DNA of 64,000 nucleotides. Origin: Papilionanthe hookeriana x Papilionanthe teres. Lineage: Eukaryota > Streptophyta > Magnoliopsida > Asparagales > Orchidaceae. A program made the position numbers and the translations under genes. Within the stretch, counting starts at the first letter, position 1; every line of letters starts with the position of its first letter. The stretch is from contig CM040432.1 of NCBI GenBank assembly GCA_022702705.1, positions 47,580,540 to 47,644,539 on the forward strand. The letters run 5' to 3'. Shown here in pieces: positions 22,402 to 34,359 of this stretch. The notes beneath the pieces are model-generated. The model saw nothing but the letters and a program-made list of their open reading frames with translations, was not told the DNA's origin and did no database searches.

Positions 22402-23922
22402 TGACCCAATTTAACGAACAAATGAAATGTTTGAGAATATCGATTAATAACTTTCACACTATGGGTACTATGCAAGTATACATATCGTCTCATGTAATAT
22501 ATACCTTTCTATAAAAACCCTATTATCGAACCCACAGGGAAGCTGTAAAACTTTTACTTAAAATGCAGGAAATAATCTAGGAAAATAAGATAACAAATTC
22601 ATGTGTAAAATAAAGTTACTAAATTACTACAAGTTCAATTCTAAAGCTAAAGGTAAATGAAGAAATTCTAAACTATTTAAATGTAGAAAAGTTCAAATTT
22701 TGTAAAGTGTTTTTTCCCTTGCAATTAATTCATAATCAATATATAATTTCAAATGTTTAAAGGTTTAAATGATTTATTGTAACAAATAGGAGCATACATA
22801 TTTCTTACCCTCTCCCGAGTGCATAAAGAACATTAGCTACTCTAAAGTCAATTCCTGATTATATGGTTATGATGAGTACATTCTAGCTTCTCACTATTGG
22901 ATTACCCAATGTGCCATCTCTATAGGACTAACCAGAGACTCAAGTTCCAAGCATAGACCAAATTATTAAAGAATCTAGCCTGACACCTTAGAATCACCAA
23001 TTTTACACCAATCAAAACTAATCTCTCTTTAAATTTGCACTCTTCTTATATTTTGGGTGCCCTCCTCATAAGGTTAATGTGGCATTCATTAACTTGGTGA
23101 AGTCATACCCCTCCCTGGTCATTATGTTTTGCAATGAATTTTAACATTAGAAGTGGACAGTCTGTAAAGTAAATGAAGAAGTGGTGAAAATACCTTCACA
23201 ATTTTTAGAAATAAAAGAAGTTATAAACAAATCAAATCCTATACATGATTACTTTTTATGTAAGGAGAAAAAAGAAAAATTACTCAGAATTTATGGGAAT
23301 AACAAAACAAAACATGATTTGTATTAAAACTTGAACATACAAACAAATGTACAAATACGTTTCTCAAACTCTTCCCTAAGAAATTCTCTAAAGTTCCCCT
23401 AATGTTCTTGACTCCAGTAGACTCTCAACAGACTCACAAACACTATGGTGGCCGACCTCCCCAAGTGGTTTAGCTGGCCCCCTTATACAGGACTCAATAA
23501 CTCTAAAAAATACATGAATGACTTTACCTTCACACCTTTTTTGTTTGGAATTCTTTTCTATAAATAAAACTCTGAAAATCACTAAGGGTCACTTCAGACA
23601 TCTCTTCAAGATTCATCCAAATTCAACGCATAAAATGGCTAACTATCTCTGGCGCCTGGGCATCCAACAGTGGCGCTTAGGCTCCAACCTTCTAGAAGCC
23701 ATTGTAACTACCTGGTACTTAGGCACCAAATCTATTGCATAGGTGCCAAGTCACATTTTGCTCCATTTGGCCTCTTTTTGCTTCGCTTTTTTCTCTTTTA
23801 ACTTAAATTCCATTTTTTGCACATGCAATAAAAAACACATAAAGTATCTTTCATTAAAACGCAATATCCTTAAAAATGAGCATAAAATGTATATATAAAA
23901 TTAGTAATTTTAAGGCGTATCA
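22402..23922 (-). repeat. E3 3' LTR, minus strand
   Basis: 1521 bp. Read on the minus strand it starts TGATACGCC at 23922, directly after a PPT, and ends ATTGGGTCA at 22402. It has the shared TTCTTTATGCAC/AAAGAACATTAGC block (about 22800-22855) and the CACAGGG R/U5 motif (about 22535), and two dyad pairs in U3. It differs clearly from the LTR at 25554-27151. Confidence 0.85.
23651..23747 (-). promoter_or_regulatory. Two dyad pairs in U3 of E3 3' LTR
   Basis: Near-palindromes at 23651-23664 and 23672-23685 are spaced 21 bp; those at 23714-23727 and 23734-23747 are spaced 20 bp. The cores (GGCGCCTGGGCATC, GGCGCTTAGGCTCC, GGTACTTAGGCACC) are decayed forms of the E1-type dyad. Confidence 0.65.
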
Positions 23923-23938
23923 ATTCCACCAAACTTAA
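23923..23938 (-). other. Polypurine tract of E3
   Basis: On the minus strand AAGTTTGGTGGAAT precedes the LTR start TGATACG. Confidence 0.75.
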
Positions 23939-24311
23939 AGATACTTGTTATCAAGTGATTTTTTACTATGTAAAAATATTATTACTTATGGTATTGTAAT
24001 TCATTAAAGATGACTATATTTTTATTCCATAAATGTGATAGTGAAACATTAGAAAATTTTTCAATAACTTAGGATAAAACTGGGGTGTAAAAATATTTAG
24101 TACTTAAATTAGGAATTCTGGTTTATTATTCATTTAAAAAATAATTATAAATTGTCACACTTAAGAATCATAGAAAAATTTATAGATTAAATTATATGAG
24201 ATCTCCATTAGTAAAGATTTGACTAATACAGTCAACATGAAGAATTAGTTTAGAAGTGTAAGTAAGCTTCTTTCTTTAACAAAATTCAAATAATGTCAAT
24301 ATTTAATAGGC

Positions 24312-24321
24312 ATCCTCTCAA

Positions 24322-24396
<75 letters not shown>

Positions 24397-24464
24397 CTTT
24401 TGCTTTTATTTTTCTTTCAAGATCATTTTCAATCATTTCTTTTATTTTCTTTTTATGTGAGGAT
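24312..24464 (-). other. AT-capped stem module (E3)
   Basis: ATCCTC at 24312-24317 pairs with GAGGAT at 24459-24464 around an (AT)n run (about 24326-24394). The flanks match the E1 and E2 modules (minus strand AAGCTTGAGAGGATGCC; GTGAAGTTCAAAATCATTAA near 24487-24506). Confidence 0.55.
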
Positions 24465-24876
24465 TACTATATCTGGATCACCTTTAATGATTTTGAACTT
24501 CACTATCCTCTTCTTAAAGTTAAAAACTTCTCACATCTCTTTACTTGATAATGTGTATTAGTACAAAAATGATTTTTTCATAAAGTGTCAAATTCTTTTT
24601 CAAGTTTAGATCCAAGATCCTAAAGTGTTCCCAAAATAAAATCTTTTTTACTCTAAATAGTAAAAAAATAATACTATACTTTCATATCAAATATCTTAAC
24701 TCTAGAACTATTCTAAATTACTAAAAAAATTTATTTAAGTTTATTTAGGACATTTATAAAAATTAAAAATATAGTTCTTCAAAAATAACACAATATATAA
24801 CAGGTTATGTTAAAATAATTTTAAAAGAAAATATATTTTATTGAGGACAAATAAGGTTTAGTTTTAAAAAGTTTTT

Positions 24877-24900
24877 CTCCCTTCCCCCAAAATTAAACTT
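24877..24900 (-). other. Upstream PPT-like tract (E3)
   Basis: On the minus strand it reads AAGTTTAATTTTGGGGGAAG then GGAG, about 940 bp before the true E3 PPT, matching the placement of the second tract in E1 and E2. Confidence 0.55.
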
Positions 24901-25024
24901 TTAATTAGTTTAAAAGATTACTATTCACAATAAGCATGAAGAAAGACATAAATTTAAACTAAACAGGAGAACAGTATAGTTACAAGTTGTAAAAATGGGT
25001 GCTGAGCAGTAGTAAATCTAAAAT

Positions 25025-25357
25025 TAATATGTATAGCATGTAAATTTGGATCCTCAGATAGGGTTCCCCCAAACTGGTTGTTCTACACCATTTGGATTAT
25101 AGCAGGATTAAGTTCAAAAGTGTTGGCTTCCATGAAAGGAGTTTGAATACCTAAGTGAATTTCTTCTATTGTTAGATTAGCATAATCCCTTAACTGTCTT
25201 TATGTGCTATGATGTTCATTAATTGATTCTTTCTTATCAAAGTCAATGTGTTGAGTATTCATCATTTCTTCTTTAAGTTCATTAATTTTTTTTCCTGTTT
25301 TTGAATTTTCCTAATATTTCTCTCTAGTACTAAGTTGTAAGGTTCAAGTCTTATCAT
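25025..25357 (-). pseudogene. gag: E3 gag N-terminal fragment
   Basis: A start codon on the minus strand at 25357-25355 begins MIRLEPYNLVLERNIRKIQK, aligned with the E2 gag start (MRKFGTESLIRYDSELKHTI). Further on, LRDYANLTIEEIHLGIQ and ANTFELNPAIIQMV-stop-NNQFGG match the E1 gag (LRDYANPTVDELHSSIQ, ANSFELKPSIIQMVQNNQFGG). The homology stops near 25025, before the gag core, and the next recognisable part is the 3' non-coding region, so gag core, pol and the post-pol ORFs are deleted. Confidence 0.8.
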
Positions 25358-25534
25358 CCTGTCTTACACATTAACCAACTAAAGTTTCACTAGTAGGTTT
25401 TCATAGAATAAAAAAACTAGTACAAAACACAAAAATAAAATTAAAATTATCAAAATCTAAGTCCAAATAATTGAACTAAAATTCTCCTAAATTATTCACT
25501 GTAGCTCCTCGTCAACTGCGTGAGAGAAGCTTGA

Positions 25535-25553
25535 CCCCTGGCAATTGCTTCAA
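25535..25553 (-). other. Decayed tRNA-Asp-type PBS (E3)
   Basis: On the minus strand GTTGAAGCAATTGCCAGGG aligns with the PBS of E1 and E2 over the ATTGCC-GGG part. It lies between the 5' LTR and the gag start, as expected. Confidence 0.5.
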
Positions 25554-26740
25554 CGCTTAGATAGATTATGCAAGTGCACGGTCAAAATAATATCAGACTT
25601 TTTTGAGTTTGAGTTGTCGATCCCACAGAGAACTATGTGATCAAAATTAGGAATCAAAATTAGGAAATAGATCTATCCTACATAATTCATCCTCAGCTTG
25701 GAATATAAAAGTTATTGAAGTTATGTTAACAATTCTTACTACAACGTAAAGAAGATAAAGTTCACTCCTACAAAAATTCTAATTATCCTAGTTGAACTAG
25801 TGATAGCTAGGTGATAAAGTTACCCTCCCTTGTAGTGATAGTAGTGGAGTGTAGAAAATAAAATTGCAAATTGAAATATGGCTAGTGAAAAATATAAGCA
25901 TTTCTCATCATTACCCTCTCCTAGGCTCATCAAGAAGTAAAATGGCCTTAATTCCTTATGCCCTACTTTGAACCCATCAACGAGTATTTTCCTAAAATTT
26001 GCATCTTCCTATAGTGTACTTTTTTCTCATACCATATAGTTCAACGTGATCTTCCTAGTTTTTCATGAAATGGCTCTACTAGTCATTATGGGTTCATAAT
26101 TGATTTTAATAAATCATTTGGCCACAATTTTAAGTAAATGAAATGCAGAAGGAAAGTCATCACATTGAAAGTTTAAAGATAATTTAACATCAGTTTCACT
26201 TTGCTACACATCACACTACATCATCAAAAGGAAAATCTAGTGGGATTACTCAAAATTCATAGAGAAAACACCACAAAACTTCACTGAAATCAAGAGAATC
26301 TACATATCGAGCGTTTACAGAAATTCAATACTTTAAACACATGATTATTTATCTCTCTCCCTCACTGTAGCCTTGAGAATGCTCCTGCAAAGCCCTTGCT
26401 ACTCTCTCGTAAAACTCCTCACTTTAACACCCATAACCTAACTAATCCCTACTCAAGATTTTCTCTCTCTACCCTAGAACAAGCCTTCTACTCTATAGAT
26501 AATTCTTTTAGCAATTAGTAGGGCTATTCAATCCTTACTCTCTTTTCACCTCTGCAAAAGTCTTCAAATATGTCCTTTATATCCTCTAAGAAGCTCTGAT
26601 CAAATGCTTTCAATCTGCCCAAATGATGCATATAACAGGAGGGTGGAACTACTGTAACTACCCCAGGCATTTTCTGGTGCATAGGAGTGAGGGATCTGAG
26701 TCCTAAAAGCCAAAGACTTAGGAAATCAGTTCTTTCTTGG

Positions 26741-26889
26741 GGGCCTAGGCACCCAACTAGTCTGGCGCCAAAGCCAAGACCTTCACATCGGGGGCCCTGG
26801 CGCCCAGTGGATGTCACCTAGGCACCAACCTCTCTGTTTGTATTTGTTGTGGCTGGCACCTAGGCACCTCATAAGTATGGCGCCAAGAC
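26741..26889 (-). promoter_or_regulatory. Three dyad pairs in U3 of E3 5' LTR
   Basis: Pairs at 26741-26754/26762-26775, 26792-26805/26813-26826 and 26855-26868/26876-26889 are each spaced 21 bp. Examples are GGGCCTAGGCACCC, GGGCCCTGGCGCCC and GGCACCTAGGCACC. Confidence 0.7.
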
Positions 26890-27146
26890 CCCAGCCCACT
26901 ATTTTCCTTTTTGCTCAAATTCCCCTTCTTTTAGTTCCATGTTTCTTCAAATTTGTTCTAGTCTAAATACTTGTTATACCTGCAAGAAAAACATTAAAAT
27001 ACTCTTCTTCAAAGATCATTTTCATTCAAAAAGATATGCAAAACAAAAAGTAATTGACTCAATCAATTCACACATAAATCATACTTGTGTGTCTAATATT
27101 TCTTTTACAAGAGATTTTCCTTACTGTCAGGCTGCTAGTTTTGGAG

Positions 27147-27151
27147 CCACC
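27147..27151. repeat. Target-site duplication of E2, left copy
   Basis: CCACC directly before the LTR start TG, matched by CCACC at 40711-40715 after the right LTR. Confidence 0.9.
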
Positions 27152-27329
27152 TGACCACAAGAAAATATATTGTGAAATTTATACCAATTTCATATGAAAT
27201 TACACTTTAAAGAAAAGTATTTTCTGTGTTTTATTGCAGGAATGAAGATTTATAGATGCTGAGAGCAAAAATAGCAAAAAGGCCCGAATCTGGAGCAAAA
27301 AAGACAAAAATTGATGAAAATTGAACTGT

Positions 27330-27501
27330 CCCGCCGACGGTGAGATTTAAGCCGCCGACGGCGAGTTTTTCGCGAAAGTTTTTAATATATTATAATAGAG
27401 CCCACCGACGGCGAGATTGAGCCCGTCGACAGCGAGCCTGAATGGTTAGCTTTACTTCTAGAAGCCCACCGACAACGAAGATCGAGCCCGCCGACGGCGA
27501 G
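27330..27501 (+). promoter_or_regulatory. Three dyad pairs in U3 of E2 5' LTR
   Basis: Fifteen-base units at 27330/27351 and 27401/27422 are spaced 21 bp; a third pair at 27465/27487 is spaced 22 bp. The consensus is (C)CCGCCGACGGCGAG, an inverted repeat with a three-base centre. They end 79 bp before the TATA box. Confidence 0.75.
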
Positions 27502-27580
27502 ACAGTTGATTCAAGCCAAATTCGATGAATCTGGACGCGTTTTGAAGAGGTGCTTAAGCAACCTTTGGAAATATGACTCC

Positions 27581-27588
27581 TATAAATA
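27581..27588 (+). promoter_or_regulatory. TATA box of E2 5' LTR
   Basis: TATAAATA in the context CTCCTATAAATAGAG, at the same relative place as in the E1 LTR. Confidence 0.8.
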
Positions 27589-28708
27589 GAGACGATTTTG
27601 TGTGTTATGTGGTGTCAGTTGGTGTCAAATTTGTGCTTCCTTTTGTAGTAAGAGTTAGTGCTTAGTGTCTTGGTGAGTTATAAGTGTGTTGTATAAGAAG
27701 GAAGAGTCAGAGGAACTTGAAGAATCTGCTTGGGGAGAAGAATTAAGATAAGTATATTTGTTTATTGTTTTATAACTTTATATGAAATCCAACATTTGTG
27801 TTATTATTCCCATGCATTCTGAGTAGTTTCCTTTGTCTTTCTCCTTGTTGTTGAGGTTTTGTGAAATGAAGAATTAAAAGAGTTGTGCTTAATAATATTA
27901 AATAGAGATTGTGATTATCTTTTACTTAAATCTTAATCTACTTTTAATTTGGCCAATTGAATTATTAACATATGTTGAATTATCAACTATAGTAAATATT
28001 ACATCCAAGATTCAGGGAATTCAAAAGCCTTGAAAGGAAGGTGCAAATAAATAGGGAAATATTAATTATCGGGCGAAGAATTGAATATTTTAGTGTGACA
28101 GACTAAAATCTTCAATTTGGTACTTTTGTTTGGGAGCTGAAGTGTAGATGTTAGCCCTCATGTGAGGGGACCGTGGGAGCTCTGAAGTGGCAGTCAGTAT
28201 CCTTCCAGCCTAGCCACAGATTCAATAGCCAAACATAAGCATTAGCCAATGTTCTTTGCACCTGGACCAAAGGGTAAGGAATAGGAATGCTCCTATTTGA
28301 CACAATATAATTCTAAACTCATTTAATTATTCATTCACTCAATCCTCTTAATAAGGAGAAAGATACTTTTTTAAATTGACTTATATATTCTGTCTTTTAA
28401 GTATTAGTTTAAGCATTCTTCATTTTTCGTATACTATACTAAATTAGATTAGTAATCGACTTTACTAAAAATTAGTCTGTAAATCTCTAACTTCCCTGTG
28501 GGATCGATATCTAGGACTCCAATAGAGCCCTTTATTACTTGAACGATACATATACTTGCGTTGATTAAAGGGGAGGGAGTACAATTGCTACTTTCTTTGA
28601 AAAAAATATATAACTTTATTAAGCTTAACAATTATATACATCATTCTATTTTACCCTACTCTCCCCCTAGGCTGAATTCTTATATTTGCAGCACGTATGT
28701 CAAGTTTT

Positions 28709-28726
28709 TGGCACCGTTGCCGGGGA
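28709..28726 (+). other. Primer binding site, tRNA-Asp type (E2)
   Basis: TGGCACCGTTGCCGGGGA begins six bases after the LTR end and matches the E1 site except for one base. Confidence 0.92.
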
Positions 28727-28812
28727 AGCAAAGTAATTATTAAGGTAATCACCAAAATAATTATTAAAGATAATTACTAGAGTAACGGACTATTTTATTA
28801 TCTTAGTGGTGT

Positions 28813-30531
28813 ATGCGTAAATTTGGAACCGAAAGTTTAATACGTTACGATTCAGAATTAAAGCACACTATTAAAAAAATTAGAAAATAGAAAAGAGAAA
28901 TCATAAAATTAAATCAAATGAAAAATAATCTAGAAATTGAAAATATAAACCAACCATGACCTTTGAAAGATTACACTAACCCTACATTAGGTGAAATTCA
29001 CTTAACTATCCAGAATCCTGATGTAGCGGCTAACTCATTTGAGCTTAAACCTGCAATTATTCAAATGGTACAGATTAATCAATTTAGTGGTTCACCAAAT
29101 GAAGATTCTAATTTACATCTTGCGAATTTTTAGAGCTATGTGCTACTTTTAGATATGACGGAGTATCTAATGACGCCATTAGACTTATGCTATTTCCTTT
29201 TTCTTTAAGGGATAAGGCTAAGATGTGGTTAAATTCATTAGCTCCTGGATCAATTAAAACTTGGGGAGAATTATCACAAAAATTTCTATCCAAATATTTT
29301 CCTCCTTCAAAAACTGCAAAGCTTACAAATGATATAACTTCTTTTAGTCAGTTTGACGGAGAATCAATATATGAAGCTTGAGAGAGATTTAAAGATCTTC
29401 TTAGGAAATGCCCACATCATGCATTACCAGATTAGTTAATTATACAAACTTTTTATAATGGTTTAGTAGGATCTCTTAGATCGATCATTGATGCTGCTGC
29501 TGAAGGTTCATTAATGTCAAAACCTTTTGATGAAGCTTATTCATTAATTGAAGAAATGGCTACTAATAATATTCAATGACCTTCTGAAAGGTTAAATCCA
29601 AAAAAAATAGCCAGTATACATGATTCTGATGCAATATCTATGTTAGCTTCTCAAATTGTTGCTATATCCAAGAAATTAGATCATTTTGGAATGAATTATT
29701 CTCCTAATATAACAAAAGAAAATTTTTCTAGACAACTTATAGATGCTCACTCCTCATATGAAACTATAAATGATGTTAACAATAGACCCAATAATCCTTA
29801 TGCAAATTATTATAACCCTGGGTGGAAAAATCATCCAAATTTTAATTGGAATAACAATTCGCTAATCAACGAATGGATGAATAATTCGAGTAAACCCAAG
29901 TAGGAAATCCATCTAACCAAGGAAATGCTAATTTTAAACCTTCTTATCCACCTAGATTAATAATAACTCTCAATTTAAAGATAAGAAGTTATCTATGGAA
30001 GAATTAATATTAAATATGGGTCAACATTTACACAATCAAGGTAATGAGTTACAAATTCAAGGAAACAAATTACAAACTTAAGGAACAACAATTAAAAATA
30101 TTGAAACTCAACTTGGACATCACTACTGCACTTAATAATAGAAGTTCTGGAACTTTTCCTAGTAAAGTGGAAATAAATCCTAAAGATCAAGGAAAAGAAC
30201 AAATTAAAGCAATACAGTTACGAAGTGAAAAAGATTTAGAAACAAGAATACAGAAAGAAACAGAAAGTCAGAAAGACGAGGTGGAAATCGAAAAAGATAA
30301 GGATCAGAAAGATCAAAATTTAGAAGATCCATTGATACCTATGAAAATTTCTGCAGAAAAACCGCCACCACCATTTCCTCAGCGATTAAGGCAACATAAA
30401 AAAGATAAGCAATTTTCCAAATTTCTTGAAATTTTTAAAAAAATTAACGGTAAACATTCCTTTTGTAGAAGCATTGGAACAAATGCCCAATTATGTGAAA
30501 TTTATGAAGGATATTTTAAATAAAAAAAGAA
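28813..30531 (+). pseudogene. gag: E2 gag (capsid) pseudogene
   Basis: The ATG at 28813 (MRKFGTESLIRYDSEL) confirms the start. Stops occur at codon 26 (28888-28890) and near 28959, where a TGA likely replaces CGA; one base is lost near 29131. The core at 29187-29580 has LRDKAKMWLNSLAPGSIKTW and KYFPPSKTAKLTND, but Trp codons expected from E1 have become TGA at 29379-29381, TAG at 29433-29435 and TGA at 29577-29579. The Asn-rich part (29640-29903) and the charged C-terminal part (30044-30523, Lys/Glu-rich, then PPPPFPQRL) follow in other frames. No zinc knuckle is visible. Confidence 0.9.
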
Positions 30532-31368
30532 AATTCACAGACAATGAAACTGTTGTACTTAGCGAAGAATGCAATTATTTAGAAAAAGCTTCCTGAAAAA
30601 TTAAAAGATCCTGGTAGTTTCACTATACCTTGCGCTATTGAAGAAAAATTTTATGGAAAAGCATTATGTGATTTAGGAGCCAGCATAAATCTAATGCCTC
30701 TATCAATTTTTAAAAGATTAGGATTAGGAGAAGTCTCACCTACTTCAGTAACTCTTCAGTTAGTCGATCGTTCTGTTACTTATCCTAAGGGAGTTATTGA
30801 AGATGTGTTAGTAAAAGTGGATAAGTTTATCTTTCCAGTAGATTTTATTGTTTTAGATATGGAAGAAGATAAAGAAATACCCATAATATTAGGAAGACCC
30901 TTCTTAGCTACTGGAAAAGCAATAATTGATGTTCAAGAAGGAGAATTAACTATAAGAGTAAACGATCAAAAAGTTACCTTCAACATTGCAAAATCAATGA
31001 AATATCCTGCTATAGAAAAAGATGATAAATGTTTTCGAATGGAAATTATTGAACATCTACAAAAAGAACATTTTAAAGAATACTTTGAAGAAAAACTTGA
31101 AATAAAAAATACTGAATTAATTGAAGAAACAAACAATGAAGAATTAGATTATATACAGGAAAAATTTGAATTGTTGGATAATACAGAAAATGCTGAAAAT
31201 AATATAGTTCCATCAATTATTAAAACTCCTGAACTTGAATTAAAAATCTTACCTGCTCATTTGAAGTATGCTTATTTAGCTAACTCTTCAACTTTACCAG
31301 TTATTATATCAACAAAATTAAATGAATCACAAGAGAAAAAACTTTTGGACACATTAAAAAAAATATAA
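30532..31368 (+). pseudogene. pol: E2 pol, protease
   Basis: Aspartic protease with the intact motif CDLGASINLMP near 30667-30698, then VTYPKGVIEDVLVKVDKF and PIILGRPFLATG near 30880-30915. The open frame (30694-31368) is long and well conserved against E1, with a glutamate-rich linker to RT. It ends in an A8 run near 31355, just before KKTFGW of the RT start, suggesting a slippage frameshift. Confidence 0.88.
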
Positions 31369-32131
31369 GAAAACGTTTGGTTGGACTTTAGCAGATATTA
31401 AAGGAATTAGTCCTTCAATCTGTATGCATAGAATTATTTTATATACCGAACACAAACCAAGAGTTGATCCCTAAAGGAGATTAAATCCGATTATGAAAGA
31501 GATAGTCAAGAAAGAAATATTAAAATGGTTAGATAATGGTATTATATATCCTATTTCTGACAGTGCTTGGGTAAGCCCAATTCACTCGTGTTCCTAAGAA
31601 AGGAGGAGTGATCTGTTGAAGCTAATGAAAATAATGATTTAATACCTATAAGACAAGTTACTTGGATGGTGTATATGTATTGACTATAGAAAATTAAATG
31701 CGACCACCAAGAAAGATCACTTCCCATTACCATTTCTAGACTAAATGTTGGATAGACTAGCCAGACATAAATATTTTTGTTTTTTAGATGGATATATAGG
31801 TTATCATCAAATTCCTATTGCTCCTGAGGATCAAGAAAAAACTACATTTACTAGTCCTTATGGAACATTCGCTTTTCGAAGAATGCCTTTTGGATTATGT
31901 AAAGCACCTGCAACATTCCGGAGATGTATGATGTCTATATTTAGCAAATTAATTGATAATGGAATGGAAGTATTTATGGATGATTTCTCTGTATTTGGAA
32001 CATCATTTAACGTATGCTTGAGTCACCTTGAAAAATTCTTAGAGATATGCGAGAAAACTAACTTAGTTCTAAATTGGCAGAAATGTCAATTTATGGTTGC
32101 AGGAGGAATTGTATTAGGGCATAAAATTTAG
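31369..32131 (+). pseudogene. pol: E2 pol, reverse transcriptase
   Basis: FGWTLADIKGISPSICMHRI opens RT; stops and frame changes lie between 31470 and 31745. From 31745 the palm is readable: YFCFLDGYIGYHQ (catalytic Asp), TFTSPYGTFAFRRMPFGLC and VFMDDFSVFG near 31968-31997 (catalytic Asp pair), then NLVLNWQKCQFMV. A stop at 32129-32131 interrupts before the thumb. Confidence 0.9.
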
Positions 32132-34140
32132 GAAAATGGCATGGAAGTAGATCCTGTAAAAATTCAAGTTTCAGCTAAATTACCACCTCCTACTACAGTG
32201 AGAGGGGTAAGAAGTTTTCTTGGATATGCCGATTTTTACAGACGTTACATAAAAGATTTTTCAAAAATTACTAAACCTCTATGCCAACTTTTAGAAAAGG
32301 ACAAGAAATTTGAATTCACAACAGAATGCTTAAATGCTATTGAATTAATAAAAGATAAATTAATCATAGCACCTATAATAGTTTCCCCTGATTGGGAGAA
32401 GACATTCGAACTTATGTGTGATGCTAGTGATTATGCTATAGGAGCTGTTCTTGGACAAAGATATGATAAAATTTTTAAAGTCATATACTATGCTAGTAAA
32501 ACTCTCAATAATGTTGAAATCAACTATACGATTATCGAAAAAGAATTATTAGCAATTGTTTATGCTTTTGATAAATTTAGATCTTACCTAATTGGAACTA
32601 AATGTATTGTGCATACCGATCACTCTGCTATTAAATATTTAATACAAAAGAAGGATACCAAACCAAGATTAATCGGATGGATATTATCGATGCAAGAATT
32701 TGATTTTGAATTCATTAATAAAAAGGGAACCGATAATCAAATTGCGTATCATTTATCAAGACTAGAATATAATGAACTATCCGACACCGATAATGAAATT
32801 ATAGACCATTTTCCTGACGAACAACTTTATAATATAAATGAATGGAAAATACTTTGGTATGCTGATATAGTAAATTATATTGTAAGTGATATTTTACCAC
32901 CCATGCTAACTCTGCAACAACAGAAAAAATTTATTCATGATGCTAAAACATATTTTTTGGATGAACCAAATCTATATAAGCAATGTAATGATTCAATAAT
33001 TAAAAGATGCGTGCCTTATGAAGAAACTGAACAAATCATTCAAAAATGTCACGATTCTGAATTTGAAGGACATTTTGGAACATATAAAACTGCTTATAAA
33101 ATTTTACAATCTGGATTGTATTGGCCTACTCTTTTTAGAGATGTTTATAGATATATCAAAACTTGCGATAAATGCCAACGAGTAGGAAATATATCTAGAA
33201 GAAATGAAATGCCTCTAAATTTTATATTGAAAGTTGAAATTTTTGATGTTTGGGGATTAGATTTCATGGGACCATTTATACCTTCATTTGGAAACTCATA
33301 TATATTAGTTGCTTTTGATTATGTTTCTAAACGGATTGAAGCACAACCCTTACCTCGATGTGATGCTAAAAGTGTTTCAAGATTTTTGATGAAAAATATT
33401 TTTACAAGATACATAATGTCGAGAGTGATTATCACTGACGGAGGATCCCATTTTAGGAACAAATATATTCACAAATTAGTAGAAAAATTCAACATTATTC
33501 ATAAAATTTTAACAGCTTATCATCCACAAACCAATGGAGTAGATGAAGTTTCTAATCGAGAAATTAAACAAATTTTAGAAAAACTGTAAACCTTAATCGA
33601 TTAGATTGGTCTACAAGACTAGACACTGCATTATGGGCATACACGACTGCTTATAAAACTCCGATTGGAATGACTCCTTACAGGCTTATTTATGAAAAAA
33701 CTTGTCACTTACCAGTTAAATTAGAGCACAAAGCATATTGGGCTATTAAAGAATTTAATTATAATTTAAGAGAAGCTGGTACGAAGAGATTATTACAGAT
33801 GAATGAATTAGAAGAATTAAGAAATGAATCTTACAATAATGATAGAATCTATAAAGAGAAAATGAAATTATGGCATGATCAAAAGATTAAATAGAAAAAT
33901 TTTGAACCAGGACAAGAAGTTTTGCTCTATAATACAAGATTAAAATTATTTCCTGGAAAATTGAAATCTCGATGGTTAGGACCTTTCACCATAACTCAAA
34001 TATTTACTTACAGAACTATAGAAATTGAAGATCCAAAGACTGGAAATAAATTTAAAGTAAATGGACATAGATTAAAACCATATTTTGAAGGAAAAAGACC
34101 CAATTTTAAAGAGGTTTTAATGTTGAGTCAACCTGATTAA
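32132..34140 (+). pseudogene. pol: E2 pol, RNase H and integrase
   Basis: The frame 32141-33589 (482 codons) is the longest open stretch in the window. It has the RT thumb (RSFLGYADFYRRYIKDFSKI), RNase H (LMCDASDYAIGAVLGQ, IIEKELLAIVYAF, HTDHSAIKYL), a complete integrase HHCC finger (QKCHDSEFEGHFG and TCDKCQR, about 33045-33180) and the catalytic core WGLDFMGPF, VIITDGGSHF and DEVSNREIKQILE. A frame loss at 33587 and a TAG at 33892-33894 break the C-terminal part, which runs to 34140 (VNGHRLKPYFEG). No chromodomain is seen. Confidence 0.92.
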
Positions 34141-34156
34141 CAACCAGAATAGGTCA

Positions 34157-34200
34157 GGCTGACGACGTTAAACCAAGCGCTTTATGGGAGGCAACCCATA
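34157..34200 (+). other. Conserved post-pol block with hairpin (E2)
   Basis: 43 of 44 bases match 6275-6318 of E1. TATGGG (34183-34188) pairs with CCCATA (34195-34200) around AGGCAA, a perfect 6-bp stem. Confidence 0.75.
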
Positions 34201-34359
34201 GTAGTCTTAAATTATAGTTTATTTACTTGATTTATTGATAATTATAGTATAAATGAATTCTACTACTCATATTTATCTTTATAATCATCACAATATTAAG
34301 AGTAACAAAAGAAATTAAAATTTTGGGAACAAAAGCGAAACTGGGTAAATTTACCTTAG

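Larger units (their letters stand above)
25554..27151 (-). repeat. E3 5' LTR, minus strand, split by E2
   Basis: On the minus strand this has the LTR landmarks: a run of GAGTATTTTAATGTTTTTCTTGCAGG near 27000 matching the U3 start of the others, three dyad pairs, the ACCCTCTCCTAGGCTCATCAAG block near 25913, and the GATCCCACAGAG motif near 25619. Its U3 end is interrupted by E2; the remaining bases may lie just right of E2 (40716 to about 40765), but I could not prove the LTR start there. It is too unlike the LTR at 22402-23922 to be a simple partner. Confidence 0.7.
27152..28702 (+). repeat. E2 5' LTR
   Basis: TG at 27152 to CA at 28702. It holds six CCGCCGACGGCGAG-type dyads (27330-27501), TATA at 27581-27588, the shared TTCTTTGCACC...AAAGGGTAAGGAATA block near 28250 and the GTGGGATCGATA motif near 28498. 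Confidence 0.95.

Noticed and set aside
26524..26817. 97-codon minus-strand frame
   Set aside because: It lies across the LTR dyads of E3, whose GC-rich repeats avoid stops; no homology recognised.
27330..27501. Spaced short repeats that could be taken for a CRISPR array
   Set aside because: Repeats are 15 bp, degenerate and paired with 6-base linkers, in a plant LTR; no cas genes and no unique spacers of 30 bp or so.
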